Source: Spirochaetota bacterium (GTDB lineage Bacteria; Spirochaetota; UBA12135; COTS27; JAFLEE01). From it: a stretch of DNA of 60,390 bases. Below, one piece after another: positions 9,115 through 18,658 of the stretch (position 1 is its first letter; every line of letters begins with the position of its first letter). Location of the stretch: the NCBI GenBank assembly GCA_017302015.1, contig JAFLEE010000024.1:1-60390 (forward strand), given 5' to 3'. Below the pieces are notes generated by a model. That model searched no databases and was not told the origin of the DNA. It saw only the letters and a list, made by a program, of their open reading frames with translations. Both the position numbers and the translations under genes were made by a program.

Positions 9115-10983
9115 TCAAGCCTCCAGGGCCCGTTTTTTCCAGGAGATCCACAGGAGGCCGCCCAGGGAAGCGAGGGCGAGGAGGAGGAGGATTTGGCGCC
9201 CGCCGGGCCACGCCCGGGCGAGTTCGCCCCGGCCCAACTCGTCGGCGCCCACCCGTTTCATGCGGGGGAACTTGGCGGCCAGGTCGGCGGCGGGCCCGAC
9301 GAGCTCCCGCGGATCGGCATTGATGACGGTGAATCCACGGACATTGGAGAAGACGCCCACCGGGTTGCGCAGCCGCTCGCGCCGGTCCTCCAAGAGCGGC
9401 GAGCCGGCCGCGGCGGCCCCCTCGGCCAGGACGAACTCGGCGGGGGGCAGGGGCCGCGAGGCGAAGACGGGCAGCGAGAGCAGCGGCACGGCGAGGGGGG
9501 AACGGGCCAGGCCCGAACTGGCGGGGTCGACTCCCACGGCGAAGATCCAGGCGGAACGGGATCGGATGAGGAAGGGCGAACCGTCGTCGAGCTCGAGGAG
9601 GGTCCGGCAATCGCCACCCGGCTCCAATTGGTACCAGGCGGTGAAGCGGAGTTCTTCCCAACCCGAGAGGGAAGCGAGGGCGGCGAGTTCCTGGGGGAGG
9701 CGGGCGCCGTCGGGGCGTCGCACGGAGGCGGCGGGCCGTTCGCCCGAGGAGCGCTTCTCTTTGCGGACCTTCACCGGGGCGCCGAGCCAACGCGAGAGGC
9801 CTTCCTCCACATCGGCGGGAGCCAGGCCCGGGGGGAGGAAGAGGGTGGTGGGTCGGCCGCGGTGGGCGGCGAGTTCCTCGGGGCGCCTCCAAGAGGCGAT
9901 GACGGCGGTCTCGGCCCCCGCATCGGGGATGAGATTGCCCCGGCCGATATCGTGGCGGAAGACCGCCTGGAGGAAACGTCCGGCGGCGCTTCCATCATTG
10001 GGAAGGAGCGCGAGGGGGAAGGGGGCCTGCACGCGAAGCAGGCTCCAGGCGCGGGAGGTCTCCCGGCCATCTTCTTCCAAGCGGAACTCGAGGGGGAAGA
10101 TTCCGGCCTTCGTCTGGGGGAAGGCGAGGGTGGTCTCCACCGGTTGATCCCCGGTGAGGGTCTGGGCCGTGACATAGCGGGTGGTGCCGCCCGCGTCCAC
10201 CAAGCGCACGGTCACCTCGGATTTCTCACCGCGGCGCTGGAGGCGGAAGGACAGGGTCGCGTTTTCCCCGGCGAAACTGATGCCCGCGCGGGGCGGGGCG
10301 GGCAGGAGGGCGTTCGCCGGCGCGCGTTCGCCCAATTTGAGGGCCAGGAAATGGTCGGCCGGCAGCGGGCCTTCTCCCTTGAACCGGGCGAGGTTGAAAT
10401 CGGAGACGAAGAGGATCGCCGTGCTCTCCCCAAGGTACTCGGATTTCCATCCGCCGAAATGGGCGAGGGCCTCCTCGAAGGTCGGCGCGCCGTTATCGCT
10501 GATGGCCGCGCCCAGCACGCGCTCGAGGGATTCCCCCGCATCGATGGGGGTCGGCGGGAGGTTTTCCCGCACATGGGACCAATCGGACCAGGCGAGCTCG
10601 GCCTCCGCCCGGGATTCCGTCCACGCCCGAAGCGCCCGCCTCAATTCCCCCTTCCAGGCGGGATGGGCGCCGGTGAGGGAAGGCGAGACATCGGCGAAGA
10701 CCACCAGTCGCCGCACCGATGGACCGAAATGGCGGTGCATCGGATGGGCGAAGGCGAGGAGGATGGCGAGGAGGAAGAGAACTTCCAGGAGCGCCTCGAG
10801 CCAGGTGGGAGCCGGCCGGCCCCGGCGCTTTTTGAGCGCTCGGCGCAGCAGGAAAAGGGAGGGGAGTTCCAGGCGGCCCGCCTTAAGCCGATTCCTCCAA
10901 TGCCAGAGGATCGGCAGGAAGGCCAAGGGTAGGAGCCACAAGAGGCCCGGGTTGAGGAAGGTGACGGGGAGGGCTTCCAGCAT
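9115..10983 (-). CDS. BatA/VWA-type membrane protein (aerotolerance-like)
   Basis: The 622-residue protein starts with FLNPGLLWLLPLAFLPILWHW, the hallmark N-terminus of BatA/DUF1550-type proteins, and has a second helix at about 57-77. A von Willebrand-type fold follows with DVSPS (a DxSxS metal site, about 91-95). A long periplasmic region and a C-terminal helix plus basic tail (WISWKKRALEA) complete it. Its ATG (TAATG) overlaps the stop of the DUF58 gene, so the two are translationally coupled. Family members act with MoxR ATPases in envelope or stress functions, but no moxR gene is present in the window. Confidence 0.75.
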   Translation of the reverse strand: MLEALPVTFLNPGLLWLLPLAFLPILWHWRNRLKAGRLELPSLFLLRRALKKRRGRPAPTWLEALLEVLFLLAILLAFAHPMHRHFGPSVRRLVVFADVSPSLTGAHPAWKGELRRALRAWTESRAEAELAWSDWSHVRENLPPTPIDAGESLERVLGAAISDNGAPTFEEALAHFGGWKSEYLGESTAILFVSDFNLARFKGEGPLPADHFLALKLGERAPANALLPAPPRAGISFAGENATLSFRLQRRGEKSEVTVRLVDAGGTTRYVTAQTLTGDQPVETTLAFPQTKAGIFPLEFRLEEDGRETSRAWSLLRVQAPFPLALLPNDGSAAGRFLQAVFRHDIGRGNLIPDAGAETAVIASWRRPEELAAHRGRPTTLFLPPGLAPADVEEGLSRWLGAPVKVRKEKRSSGERPAASVRRPDGARLPQELAALASLSGWEELRFTAWYQLEPGGDCRTLLELDDGSPFLIRSRSAWIFAVGVDPASSGLARSPLAVPLLSLPVFASRPLPPAEFVLAEGAAAAGSPLLEDRRERLRNPVGVFSNVRGFTVINADPRELVGPAADLAAKFPRMKRVGADELGRGELARAWPGGRQILLLLALASLGGLLWISWKKRALEA

Positions 10984-11897
10984 TACCGGCCCTCTAATAT
11001 AGAAAGAAATTGCGGGAAGGAAGGGCGGCCCGCCCACCAGGGAAGCCATCCGAGGCCCCGCTGCCTCGCCCAGGCGGAGAGTTCGGCCAGATGGGCCTCG
11101 GCCGCGGCGCCGTAGCCTCGGCGGAATACTTGGGAATCCACCCGCTCCTTTTGCCCGGTCTCCCCATCCACCGCCACGACCTCGGGCCCCGCCGGGGCCT
11201 GGGGCGAAAACTCCAGGGGCTCGAGCACGCACACGAGGGTGAGGGAATGCCCCCTGGCCATGAGGGGCGCCATGCTCGCCTCCAAACCCGAGGCCTCCGC
11301 ATAGAAATCGGAGAGGATATAGAGGTCGGTGGGGGCCCCGAGGCGCTCTCCGACGCCATGGAGAGTCCTGCTGAAATCGGATTCGCGCAAGACCTTCTCG
11401 TTCCCCGGCGAAACGGACCGCCAGGATTCCAGCAGATCGCCGAGACGCCGGTGGTGCGCACCCCCGGTTTCGGGGGGGGCCCAATCGAGGAGCCTCCCGG
11501 CGAAGGATGCCATGCCGATCTCTTCTTTATGGAAGAAGAAGAGGCGCTCCATGAGGAACGCGAACGCGCCCGCCGCCTCGAGGCGGGTCCTTTCCCCCGC
11601 CCCCGGGAAGGGTAGGCGCATGGAACGCGAGACATCCACGAGGGCGAGGGCGCGAACGCTGCGCTCTTCCCGGTAGGTCTTCATGAAAAGCCGCCCCGTG
11701 CGGGCCGCCACCTTCCAGTCGACGCGGCGAAAATCGTCGCCGGTCTCGTAGGCCTTATGCTCGTGGAACTCCACCGAGGCCCCGCTTCGGGAACCCAGGC
11801 GGCTTCCGCTATGGTGGGACAGGCGGTCGCCCCCGGGGTGGAAAGCGCGCAGGGCCCCTTCTTCGGCGGGGGTCAAGGTAAGGGGAGGCAGGGCCAC
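10983..11897 (-). CDS. DUF58 domain-containing protein
   Basis: The 304-residue protein carries the DUF58 signature YETGDDFRRVDWKVAARTG, followed by the VWA-like strand ALALVDVSRSMRLPF with its DxSxS metal-binding motif. DUF58 proteins accompany MoxR-type AAA ATPases and BatA-like membrane proteins and are thought to help assemble or regulate envelope enzymes. It overlaps the next gene by its stop codon. The upstream side is an AT-rich 250-base gap shared with the divergent lipoprotein gene, so this is the first gene of its unit. Confidence 0.85.
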   Translation of the reverse strand: MALPPLTLTPAEEGALRAFHPGGDRLSHHSGSRLGSRSGASVEFHEHKAYETGDDFRRVDWKVAARTGRLFMKTYREERSVRALALVDVSRSMRLPFPGAGERTRLEAAGAFAFLMERLFFFHKEEIGMASFAGRLLDWAPPETGGAHHRRLGDLLESWRSVSPGNEKVLRESDFSRTLHGVGERLGAPTDLYILSDFYAEASGLEASMAPLMARGHSLTLVCVLEPLEFSPQAPAGPEVVAVDGETGQKERVDSQVFRRGYGAAAEAHLAELSAWARQRGLGWLPWWAGRPSFPQFLSILEGR

Positions 11898-12091
11898 GAT
11901 GGGGAATTATGGCATCGGGGATGCACGATTTTCCCCGCGCGGACTTCGGGGGCTGGGGGGCGCGAAAGGACATGTCATTCGCCATCGATCCATAAGCTGC
12001 CTATTGACTTTTCCGGAATTTACGAACCATCCCGAGGGTAGCCTGTCATCATTTATTGACACTCGGGCTTAAAAGTTATTTGGAAAATAAT

Positions 12092-12142
12092 TTGCAATTA
12101 ACCCAAGAGGCGAATTAGAATAGCGTATCTCAATTTAGGAGG
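12092..12142 (+). promoter_or_regulatory. Candidate promoter and strong ribosome binding site for the lipoprotein gene
   Basis: TTGCAA (12092-12097) and TAGAAT (12116-12121) are 18 bases apart. A consensus AGGAGG follows at 12137-12142, seven bases before the ATG at 12150. A perfect TTGACA at 12056-12061 has no good -10 partner at the usual distance. The whole gap 11898-12149 is much more AT-rich than its surroundings, as expected for a regulatory region. Confidence 0.4.
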
Positions 12143-12149
12143 AACCCGT

Positions 12150-12707
12150 ATGAAACGGATTCTATCACTGCTCGCCCTTGTCGCTACTGTCGGTTTCGTT
12201 CTCGCGTCCTGCCGCGCGGCCACCTACACCGCCCCGCTCGTGCCTCGCTTCTCCCCCACCGCTTCCCCCGTTGTCGTAGCCTTGGCCACCAACACCTTGG
12301 GCAATACCGCCACCATCACCGGCTCGCTCAAACTGAAGGATCTGCTCGGCGATACGGGCTACCAGATCGCGATCACGTCCGTCGACCTCTATAACAAGAC
12401 CACCAACTTCGGCGCCACCCTCTCGGGCGCGACCACCTATAGCCCCGTCGCGGTCGGAAATGGCAACATTCTCCGCGTGTCGAAGTCGTCCAATACCATC
12501 AATTATGAGTTCTCCTTGAGCTTCACGGGGACTGGCAACTATGCCACCTACGCCACGGGTTCCATCAACGACCTGACGAATGGCGGCCGCTATGCGGTCC
12601 GCAGCGCGAAGTACAATGTCCAGCTCACGACGGAAGATGGCAACAGCACCTTCGTTGCCGATGACAATTCCAAACTCGAGACCACCTGGTCCACCTCCCA
12701 CAACTGA
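12150..12707 (+). CDS. Predicted lipoprotein of unknown function
   Basis: The 185-residue protein has a lipoprotein signal peptide ending VLASC (Cys21). The rest is rich in Thr, Ser, Asn and small residues with alternating polar/hydrophobic patterning, which suggests a beta-sandwich exposed at the outer membrane or periplasm. I do not recognise the family. A strong AGGAGG site and a perfect terminator hairpin (12769-12792) frame it as a single-gene unit, which suggests good expression. Confidence 0.7.
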   Translation: MKRILSLLALVATVGFVLASCRAATYTAPLVPRFSPTASPVVVALATNTLGNTATITGSLKLKDLLGDTGYQIAITSVDLYNKTTNFGATLSGATTYSPVAVGNGNILRVSKSSNTINYEFSLSFTGTGNYATYATGSINDLTNGGRYAVRSAKYNVQLTTEDGNSTFVADDNSKLETTWSTSHN

Positions 12708-12768
12708 GGCGAAGGGATCGGAGGCAGGGGGGATCTTCGGATCCTCGCTGCCCCTCTCGATCGAAAGC

Positions 12769-12800
12769 AAAACCCGGCTAACGCCGGGTTTTGTTTTTTT
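12769..12800 (+). terminator. Rho-independent terminator
   Basis: AAAACCCGGC (12769-12778) and GCCGGGTTTT (12783-12792) form a perfect 10-base stem with a TAAC loop, followed by a T-run with one G. It ends the lipoprotein transcript. A longer imperfect hairpin at about 12721-12757, with a GGATC-TTC-GGATC core, lies just upstream and could act as a 3' stabiliser. Confidence 0.9.
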
Positions 12801-12886
12801 TAGGGGTTGTAGCGTCGCGTACGTGGCGGCGCCCATGACGCAGGCGTTCGGATTCCCCGGCGAGCGCCCATCCAATTCGAAGAAAC

Positions 12887-13918
12887 TTAATCGCGTTCGA
12901 TATTGAGGAGGATCCCGATCTGGAGCCGGTGGTCCACGGGAAGCCCGTTCCAGAGGGAGAGTGCCAAATGCTCTTCGAGGAAGACCTGGAAATGATCCCT
13001 TCGCCAGGCGACATGGAGATCGAGGAGGGCGTTCCATCCCGCGGGATCCCAATTATTTTGGGCTAGGACGCCGGCCTCGGCGAATAGGCGGAACCCTCGG
13101 GGGAGCGGAGGCTCCAAACGGACCACGTGGGTATCGCCCCAGCGGCCCGCTTCGGGGGACCAAAGATAGAACTCGAACTCATTGCGAAGGGCCAGCCATT
13201 TCCACCCCAGATCCGCGAGGAAGGTGTAGACGCGGCGATCCAAGAAGGGGCTCTCGGAAGTTTGGCGGCGCCCGAATTGGTGGGTCGAAAAGGCGGCCTT
13301 CGCGAGCCACTCGCCGGGGGCATAACGCCCTTCCACGGCCAGCTGGGGGAGGAGCGGATCGCTTACCAGGTCGAAGGGGACATAGGAGATTCCCCCGCCC
13401 CATTCCCAATGCATCGCGGGTCGATGGCGGAACTCCGCCGAGACCCTCGCCGATGGAAAGTGCTGCAAGGCCGCCTGGGCCATCGTCGGTCCCAGGAACC
13501 CGTGGCGCCAGGACGCTTGCCATTCATCCGCCCAGGGGGTGCCCACCCGACTGTGGAGGATGCCGGCCCGTGCGAACCAGCGGGAAGACCCGAAACCGAG
13601 GGCGAACTCGGGGATGGAAAAGACCGGGCTATTCAGGACGGTCACCTCGATCTCCGTGAGAACCCGCATGGAGGCGAAAAAACCGCCGTGGCGGGTGAAG
13701 GCGAATGCTTCGGGACCGAGGAGTTGACCGCTATCGACGAGGGCAGAGTTCCGGGTGCGTTGGAAGTAGACGAACCCGAGTTGGGCGTCGATGCGGTTTG
13801 TGTCCGGGCCCGCCAGGGTTGCCAAGAGCGCTGGCGCGGGAGCCGACCACACGAGGGCACACAGCAGGAGGGGAGCGGCGGACGCCCCCCCGAAGCGGAC
13901 GGTCTTCCATAGGGCCAT
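12887..13918 (-). CDS. Predicted outer-membrane beta-barrel protein
   Basis: The 343-residue protein has a signal peptide (LLLCALVWSAPAPALLA). Short amphipathic strands rich in Trp, Phe and Tyr follow (for example FYLWSPEAGRW, FQVFLEEHLALSLW), and it ends near RLQIGILLNIERD. This pattern fits an outer-membrane barrel of roughly a dozen strands. The strand pattern resembles DUF2490-type proteins, but I cannot confirm the family. TACGAT lies 6 bases upstream of the ATG, and the gene is divergent from the YwqK-like lipoprotein gene. Confidence 0.6.
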   Translation of the reverse strand: MALWKTVRFGGASAAPLLLCALVWSAPAPALLATLAGPDTNRIDAQLGFVYFQRTRNSALVDSGQLLGPEAFAFTRHGGFFASMRVLTEIEVTVLNSPVFSIPEFALGFGSSRWFARAGILHSRVGTPWADEWQASWRHGFLGPTMAQAALQHFPSARVSAEFRHRPAMHWEWGGGISYVPFDLVSDPLLPQLAVEGRYAPGEWLAKAAFSTHQFGRRQTSESPFLDRRVYTFLADLGWKWLALRNEFEFYLWSPEAGRWGDTHVVRLEPPLPRGFRLFAEAGVLAQNNWDPAGWNALLDLHVAWRRDHFQVFLEEHLALSLWNGLPVDHRLQIGILLNIERD

Positions 13919-14038
13919 GGTCTTATCGTATCCTATAACGTCCGGTTCTACGGCGCAGAGGTTCTCCGCGGTCGGAGTCCGCCCATCGCCGTCGATTCCC
14001 GAATCTTTTGTCGGAAATACCGCCAGCCTGGATGCCCC

Positions 14039-14875
14039 ATGCTACGTCCACCGCGTTCCGTTCCGGTCTCGAGTCAGGCCCAAGCGCTGGCCCTCGCCGC
14101 CGCGCTTTTCTTTCTGGCCTCCTGTGCGCCGGAAAAAGAATTAAAAATACAGTCTTACCCATCGGGCAGTCGGCAGGCCGAGATTCCCCTCGTCCGCGGC
14201 CGCGCCCAAGGCGAGGGCCGTTTTTATTACGAGTCCGGCGCCCTCCAATGGCGGATCCCCTACGCCTCCGATCGCCGCGAGGGGATCGCCACGGAGTACG
14301 ATGAAGCCGGGCGGAAGATCAGCGAGGCCCGTTTCACCCGCGGAAAACTCAGCGGTCTCTTCATCCGGTTCGGGCCCGAAGGGCGCACCCAAGCCATCTC
14401 TCCCCACGTGGATGGCGAAAAACAGGGGTGGGAGCGCGAGTACGATACACAGGGGCGGCTTTCGGTTGAGACCGAGTACCGGAAGGGCCGTATGCATGGG
14501 GAGAAGCGGGAATACCGGGAAGATGGATCGCTCCAGGTGAAATGGCAATTCCGCTCCGGGAAGCCCGTTGGCGAGAAGGTGTGGTTCTTTCCGGATGGGC
14601 GCACCAACGGGACGGTGCCGTTCAAGGGGGGGAAGCAAGAAGGCATCTCCAGAATCTATTCGAAAACGGGCATCCCCTTGCTGGAGATCCCATGGAAGGC
14701 CGGCAAGAAGGAAGGGATCGAGCGCTGGTACAATACGAACGGGGAACTCCTCAAGGAATTGCCCTACCGCGGGGGCATGCTCGAAGGGCTCGCGAAATAC
14801 TATGACGCGGGGCGGGGGGTCACAAATATGGTGCGCTACCGCACGAATGGAAGGGTCGAAACAGCTTCGCCATGA
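14039..14875 (+). CDS. YwqK/MORN-repeat lipoprotein
   Basis: The 278-residue protein has a lipoprotein signal ending FLASC (Cys29). At least seven repeats follow of about 22-24 residues in the pattern YxxxGxLxxxxxYxxGxxxGxxxxY, such as YDTQGRLSVETEYRKGRMHG and YNTNGELLKELPYRGGMLEG. These are MORN-like repeats of the YwqK family, named after a Bacillus antitoxin, but in diderm bacteria usually exported proteins of unknown role. Nothing toxin-like is adjacent. The neighbouring genes are the divergent barrel protein and a convergent small secreted protein. Confidence 0.75.
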   Translation: MLRPPRSVPVSSQAQALALAAALFFLASCAPEKELKIQSYPSGSRQAEIPLVRGRAQGEGRFYYESGALQWRIPYASDRREGIATEYDEAGRKISEARFTRGKLSGLFIRFGPEGRTQAISPHVDGEKQGWEREYDTQGRLSVETEYRKGRMHGEKREYREDGSLQVKWQFRSGKPVGEKVWFFPDGRTNGTVPFKGGKQEGISRIYSKTGIPLLEIPWKAGKKEGIERWYNTNGELLKELPYRGGMLEGLAKYYDAGRGVTNMVRYRTNGRVETASP

Positions 14876-14946
14876 AAAGGCCGGCGGGAGTGGAAGGTAG
14901 GGCGCTCGTGCGTTGGCGTCCCCGGGGAGGCCGAATAGGGCTTCGG

Positions 14947-15333
14947 TTATTTGGGAGCTTCGACGCCGACGTCCTTCGCCACCGCGGAGTTCTTGACCTC
15001 CGAAAGGAACCAGTCGACCAAGGTGCCGGTCTTTCCCTTTAGGGCGGCGAGGGTCTTCTTGACTTCGGGCGCCTCGAATTTGGCCGAGGCGACGAGTTTT
15101 TCCACGTCGGCCTCCTTCCACCCGGCGAGTTCCAGCACTTTGTGGAGTTTCCGGATCTCGGATTCCCCGGAGATCTTGCCGTCGGCCTGCTGGAAGATGA
15201 GTTGGGAGAAGCCGTCTCCGATGCGTTCCGAGGAGGGCGGGTTGAGGATGATCTCGATGTAGGGGGTCTTCGGGGCGGCCCAGGCGGCGCCGACGAGCAG
15301 GAATGCGATGGCCGATATTCTGGAAAGCGTCAT
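14947..15333 (-). CDS. Small secreted helical protein of unknown function
   Basis: The 128-residue protein has a signal peptide ending AAWAA. A mostly helical, Lys/Glu-rich body follows that includes LHKVLELAGWKEADVEKLVA and TLAALKGKTGTLVDWFLSEV. No catalytic motif or known family is recognised. It is divergent from the anSME gene and convergent with the YwqK-like gene. Confidence 0.55.
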   Translation of the reverse strand: MTLSRISAIAFLLVGAAWAAPKTPYIEIILNPPSSERIGDGFSQLIFQQADGKISGESEIRKLHKVLELAGWKEADVEKLVASAKFEAPEVKKTLAALKGKTGTLVDWFLSEVKNSAVAKDVGVEAPK

Positions 15334-15443
15334 GGAACCCCCTCTTACCTGATGATTCTAACACCGAAGCCGCGCTTAAATGAAATTGTTTGGGGCCCTT
15401 TCGGCGGGTGGGGGAATCCCCGGTCGGGCGGTTATAATGGGCC

Positions 15444-16898
15444 ATGAATCCGTTCAAGCCGCCCATGGCTTTCCACATCATGACCAAGCCGGCCGGGGCC
15501 AAATGCAACCTCGCCTGCAAGTACTGCTTCTACCTCGAGAAGGAGGCCTATTACCCCGGGGCGCGGGATTTCCGCATGAGCGACGAAACGCTCCGGGAAT
15601 ACGTACGCCAATATATCGCCGCCCAAGAGGTCGATGAGATCCATTTCGCCTGGCAGGGCGGGGAGCCGACCCTCCTGGGGGTGGGCTTTTTCGAGAAGGC
15701 GGTGGCCCTCCAGAAGGAGTTCTGCCCGCCCGGGAAGACGGTGGCGAACGCGTTCCAGACCAACGGGGTGCTCCTCGACGACCGCTGGGGCGAGTTCCTC
15801 GCCAGGGAAAAATTCCTGGTGGGGATCTCCATCGACGGCCCCGAGGCCATCCACGACCATTTCCGGGTGAACAAGGGGGGGGAGCCGACCTTCGCCAAGG
15901 TGTTCGCCGGCATGCAGGTCCTCAAGAAGCACGGGGTCGAGTTCAATACCCTCACCGTGGTCAACCGCGAGAATAGCCTACGGGCCCTCGAGGTCTACCG
16001 GTTCCTTCGGGAACATGGCAGCGGCTTTATCCAGTTCATCCCCATCGTGGAACGCGCGGGGGGCGCGGGGCCCGGGGAAGGATCCGGCGAGGCTCGGGAA
16101 ATCGAGAAGCGGAAGACCGGCGCGGCCGCGCGGGTCTCGGATTGGGAAGCGAAGCGGGAACTCTTGGCGAGTCCACCGAATATTGCGCCCTCCATGGCGC
16201 GGCAGTCCGGCAGGATGGCCTCCAGCCATCCTGTCACCCCCTGGAGCGTGTTGCCGGGGGATTATGGGCAATTTCTTTGTGATATTTGGGATGAGTGGGT
16301 GCGTAAGGATGTGGGGAAGGTGTTCGTGCAATTCTTCGATGTCCAACTCGGCTTGTGGGTCGGGCAGCCCTCGTCGGTGTGCGTGTTCGCGGAGACCTGC
16401 GGCAAGGCCCTCGCCATGGAGCATAATGGCGACCTCTATTCTTGCGACCATTTTGTCTACCCCGAATACCGCCTGGGGAACCTCCACCAGGAGAGCCTGG
16501 GGGATATGGTGTCGGGCGCCTTCCAGACCCGATTCGGCCGGGACAAGCAGGAGACCCTCCCGGCCTATTGCCGCCGCTGCGAATACAAGTTCGCGTGCAA
16601 TGGCGAGTGCCCCAAGCACCGCTTCCTCAAGACCCCCGACGGCGAAGACGGGCTGAATTATCTGTGCGCGGCCTACAAGAAATTTTTCGGCCACGCGGGG
16701 GAGCACCTGAAACTCATGGCCGAACTCCTGGGCCGGCGCGAGGCCCCCGCGGGGATCATGGAGATCCTCGCGGCGCGGGAAGCGCGCGTCGAGTCTTCCG
16801 GCTCCTGGAAGCAGGTCGGGCGGAACGAACCCTGCCCCTGCGGGAGCGGGAAGAAATACAAGCAATGCCACGGGAAGGGGGGGGCGTCGGCGGGATGA
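15444..16898 (+). CDS. Anaerobic sulfatase-maturating-type radical SAM enzyme with SEC-C tail
   Basis: The 484-residue protein has the radical SAM cluster motif C21-x3-C25-x2-C28 ([11 protein letters not shown]) and the GGEPTLLG motif. The SPASM region has Cys pairs ([31 protein letters not shown]) for two auxiliary 4Fe-4S clusters. This is the anSME family, which converts an active-site Cys or Ser of sulfatases to formylglycine under anoxia. The last 25 residues are a SEC-C zinc motif ([16 protein letters not shown]). A low-complexity stretch at about 205-255 separates barrel and SPASM parts. TATAAT ends 5 bases before the ATG and no SD is visible, suggesting a leaderless message. No sulfatase gene is in the window. 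Confidence 0.88.
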   Translation: MNPFKPPMAFHIMTKPAGAKCNLACKYCFYLEKEAYYPGARDFRMSDETLREYVRQYIAAQEVDEIHFAWQGGEPTLLGVGFFEKAVALQKEFCPPGKTVANAFQTNGVLLDDRWGEFLAREKFLVGISIDGPEAIHDHFRVNKGGEPTFAKVFAGMQVLKKHGVEFNTLTVVNRENSLRALEVYRFLREHGSGFIQFIPIVERAGGAGPGEGSGEAREIEKRKTGAAARVSDWEAKRELLASPPNIAPSMARQSGRMASSHPVTPWSVLPGDYGQFLCDIWDEWVRKDVGKVFVQFFDVQLGLWVGQPSSVCVFAETCGKALAMEHNGDLYSCDHFVYPEYRLGNLHQESLGDMVSGAFQTRFGRDKQETLPAYCRRCEYKFACNGECPKHRFLKTPDGEDGLNYLCAAYKKFFGHAGEHLKLMAELLGRREAPAGIMEILAAREARVESSGSWKQVGRNEPCPCGSGKKYKQCHGKGGASAG

Positions 16899-17063
16899 GG
16901 CGGGCGCCGGGAGACCCTGTGGACGGCGACTCTCCGTAGAGCCTCGCACCTCGGGAATGGAGCCTGGCCGCGACGCGTCTTCGGACTCCCCGGGGATGAA
17001 TCCCTGTTTTCCTTCGCTTGCTCCACAGAAGCTTCTCGCCTATCTTTTAGGGCAATCAACCCC

Positions 17064-18188
17064 GTGAGAAAACGCCACCCCATGCTCCTCATCCTGCTCG
17101 TCTCGCTCGCCATTCTGGCGATCGTCGTCTTCCTGATTTTCCGCTTGCCCGGGTTCGGCGCCGCGCCTTCGGGGGCCCGTCTGGAGCGCATCCGCCATTC
17201 GCCCCAATTCCGCGGGGGGCGCTTCGTCAACGCGACCGAAACGACCGTCATGGCCAAGGGCGTTTCGGGATTCTCGATGCTGGCCTATTGGTTGAAAAAG
17301 CATCCGCGCACCTCCCCATCCGTCGTGCTGCCGGCGGTGGTGAGTCGCCTCGCGAAGGGGCCACGGGGCGCCGATCAGGTGACCTGGTTCGGCCATTCTT
17401 CCTACCTGCTCCAGACCGGCGACAAGACCTTCCTGGTGGACCCCGTCTTCAGCCCCCACGCTTCCTTCGTTTCCTTCGCCGGCCCCGCGCCTTATCCCGC
17501 CGCCCATGTGTGGACACCCGCCGACCTTCCCCCGGTGGATTTTCTGGTGACCACCCACGATCATTTCGACCACCTCGATTTCCCGACGATCAAGGCGGTC
17601 CAGGGCCGGGTGGGCCGCTTCATCGCGCCCCTGGGCGTCGGCGCCCATCTGGAGGCCTGGGGAGTGCCTCCCGAAAAAATCATCGAGTTGGATTGGTGGG
17701 AGCGGGCCGAACTGGGCGGGGGCCTCGCCATCGTCGCGACCCCCGCCCGCCATTTCTCGGGCCGCACCCTCGCCCGCGGGAAGACCCTTTGGGCCTCCTT
17801 TGCCCTGCTCGCGCCTGCGCGTCGATTCTACCTCGGGGGCGATTCGGGCTATGGCGAGCATTACAAGGAAATCGGAGCGAAATACGGCCCCTTCGACCTG
17901 GCGATGCTGGAATGCGGGCAGTACGACGCCTACTGGCCCAACATCCACACCATGCCCGAGGAGAACGCCCGGGCGGGACGCGAACTCGGCGCGAAGTGGA
18001 TCCTGCCCGTGCACTGGGCCAAGTTCACCCTCGGCACCCACCCCTGGGATGATCCGGTGGAGTGCCTCACCCGGGAGGCGGCCCGCCTCGGGCAGGGCGT
18101 GACCACCCCGCGCATCGGCGAAACCGTCGACCTGGGCGGCCCGATGCCGACGGGCGCATGGTGGAGGGGCTTGGAGCCCGGTCGCTGA
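17064..18188 (+). CDS. Membrane-anchored MBL-fold hydrolase (NAPE-PLD/UlaG-like)
   Basis: The 374-residue protein has an N-terminal membrane helix (MLLILLVSLAILAIVVFLIF) and then a metallo-beta-lactamase fold. Its features are VTWFGHSSYLLQ, the metal motif THDHFDHLD, TPARHFSGR, LGGDSGYG and a late VHWAKF histidine. This arrangement matches the NAPE-PLD/YhfI-type branch, which hydrolyses phosphodiesters or lactones with two zinc ions. The start is GTG at 17064, shortly ahead of the helix. The 165-base gap before it shows nothing notable. Confidence 0.8.
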   Translation: MRKRHPMLLILLVSLAILAIVVFLIFRLPGFGAAPSGARLERIRHSPQFRGGRFVNATETTVMAKGVSGFSMLAYWLKKHPRTSPSVVLPAVVSRLAKGPRGADQVTWFGHSSYLLQTGDKTFLVDPVFSPHASFVSFAGPAPYPAAHVWTPADLPPVDFLVTTHDHFDHLDFPTIKAVQGRVGRFIAPLGVGAHLEAWGVPPEKIIELDWWERAELGGGLAIVATPARHFSGRTLARGKTLWASFALLAPARRFYLGGDSGYGEHYKEIGAKYGPFDLAMLECGQYDAYWPNIHTMPEENARAGRELGAKWILPVHWAKFTLGTHPWDDPVECLTREAARLGQGVTTPRIGETVDLGGPMPTGAWWRGLEPGR

Positions 18189-18193
18189 CGCCT

Positions 18194-18619
18194 TTAGCGT
18201 CTGGGTCCGGGGGAGCGGCGCCAAGGGGGGCTTTTTTTGGCCCCGACCGCCTTCACGGCCCATTCGGGCTTGGGGCGCTTTTTTTTCTTTTTCTTGGCGG
18301 GTAGCCCCTTCACGAAATCGAGGCTCGCCATGATCCACTTGGTGAGCGACGCCACCCCCGCGCAGCCCGGGGGGGCGACATAGACGTAACCGGTGAGCGC
18401 CTTGCCGGAAAAATCCATGGGACGGGCGTGGGGACGGGTGAGCGCCTTGGGGTAGGCCTCCGGCCCGATGCGGGCGATGAGGTCGTCGCCGATGACCCCG
18501 GTGAACATGCGCCCCTCGTGGAGGAACGCGAGGCCGCCGAACATCTCCTTGGCCGAGATCCCCTTCACGTCTTTGAGGGTCTGCTGGATGCGCAGCGAGA
18601 GGGCTTTATCGTATGCCAT
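18194..18619 (-). CDS. TfoX N-terminal domain protein with lysine-rich tail
   Basis: The first about 95 of 141 residues match the TfoX-N domain (KEMFGGLAFLHEGRMFTGVI, then ALTGYVYVAP). The tail is a polybasic run (PAKKKKKKRPKPEW) that could bind nucleic acid. Stand-alone TfoX-N proteins are widespread and mostly uncharacterised; only the full-length proteobacterial protein is a known competence regulator. TACAAT lies 8 bases before the ATG. The gene converges on the MBL-fold gene, with a small GACGC/GCGTC hairpin between them. Confidence 0.75.
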   Translation of the reverse strand: MAYDKALSLRIQQTLKDVKGISAKEMFGGLAFLHEGRMFTGVIGDDLIARIGPEAYPKALTRPHARPMDFSGKALTGYVYVAPPGCAGVASLTKWIMASLDFVKGLPAKKKKKKRPKPEWAVKAVGAKKSPPWRRSPGPRR

Positions 18620-18658
18620 GGGGGGCCATTGTACCGCGATTTTGGGGGCGGCGCGCGC

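Noticed and set aside
12056-12061. Perfect TTGACA upstream of the lipoprotein gene
   Set aside because: No acceptable -10 box lies 16-18 bases downstream; the pair at 12092/12116 is a better though weaker candidate.
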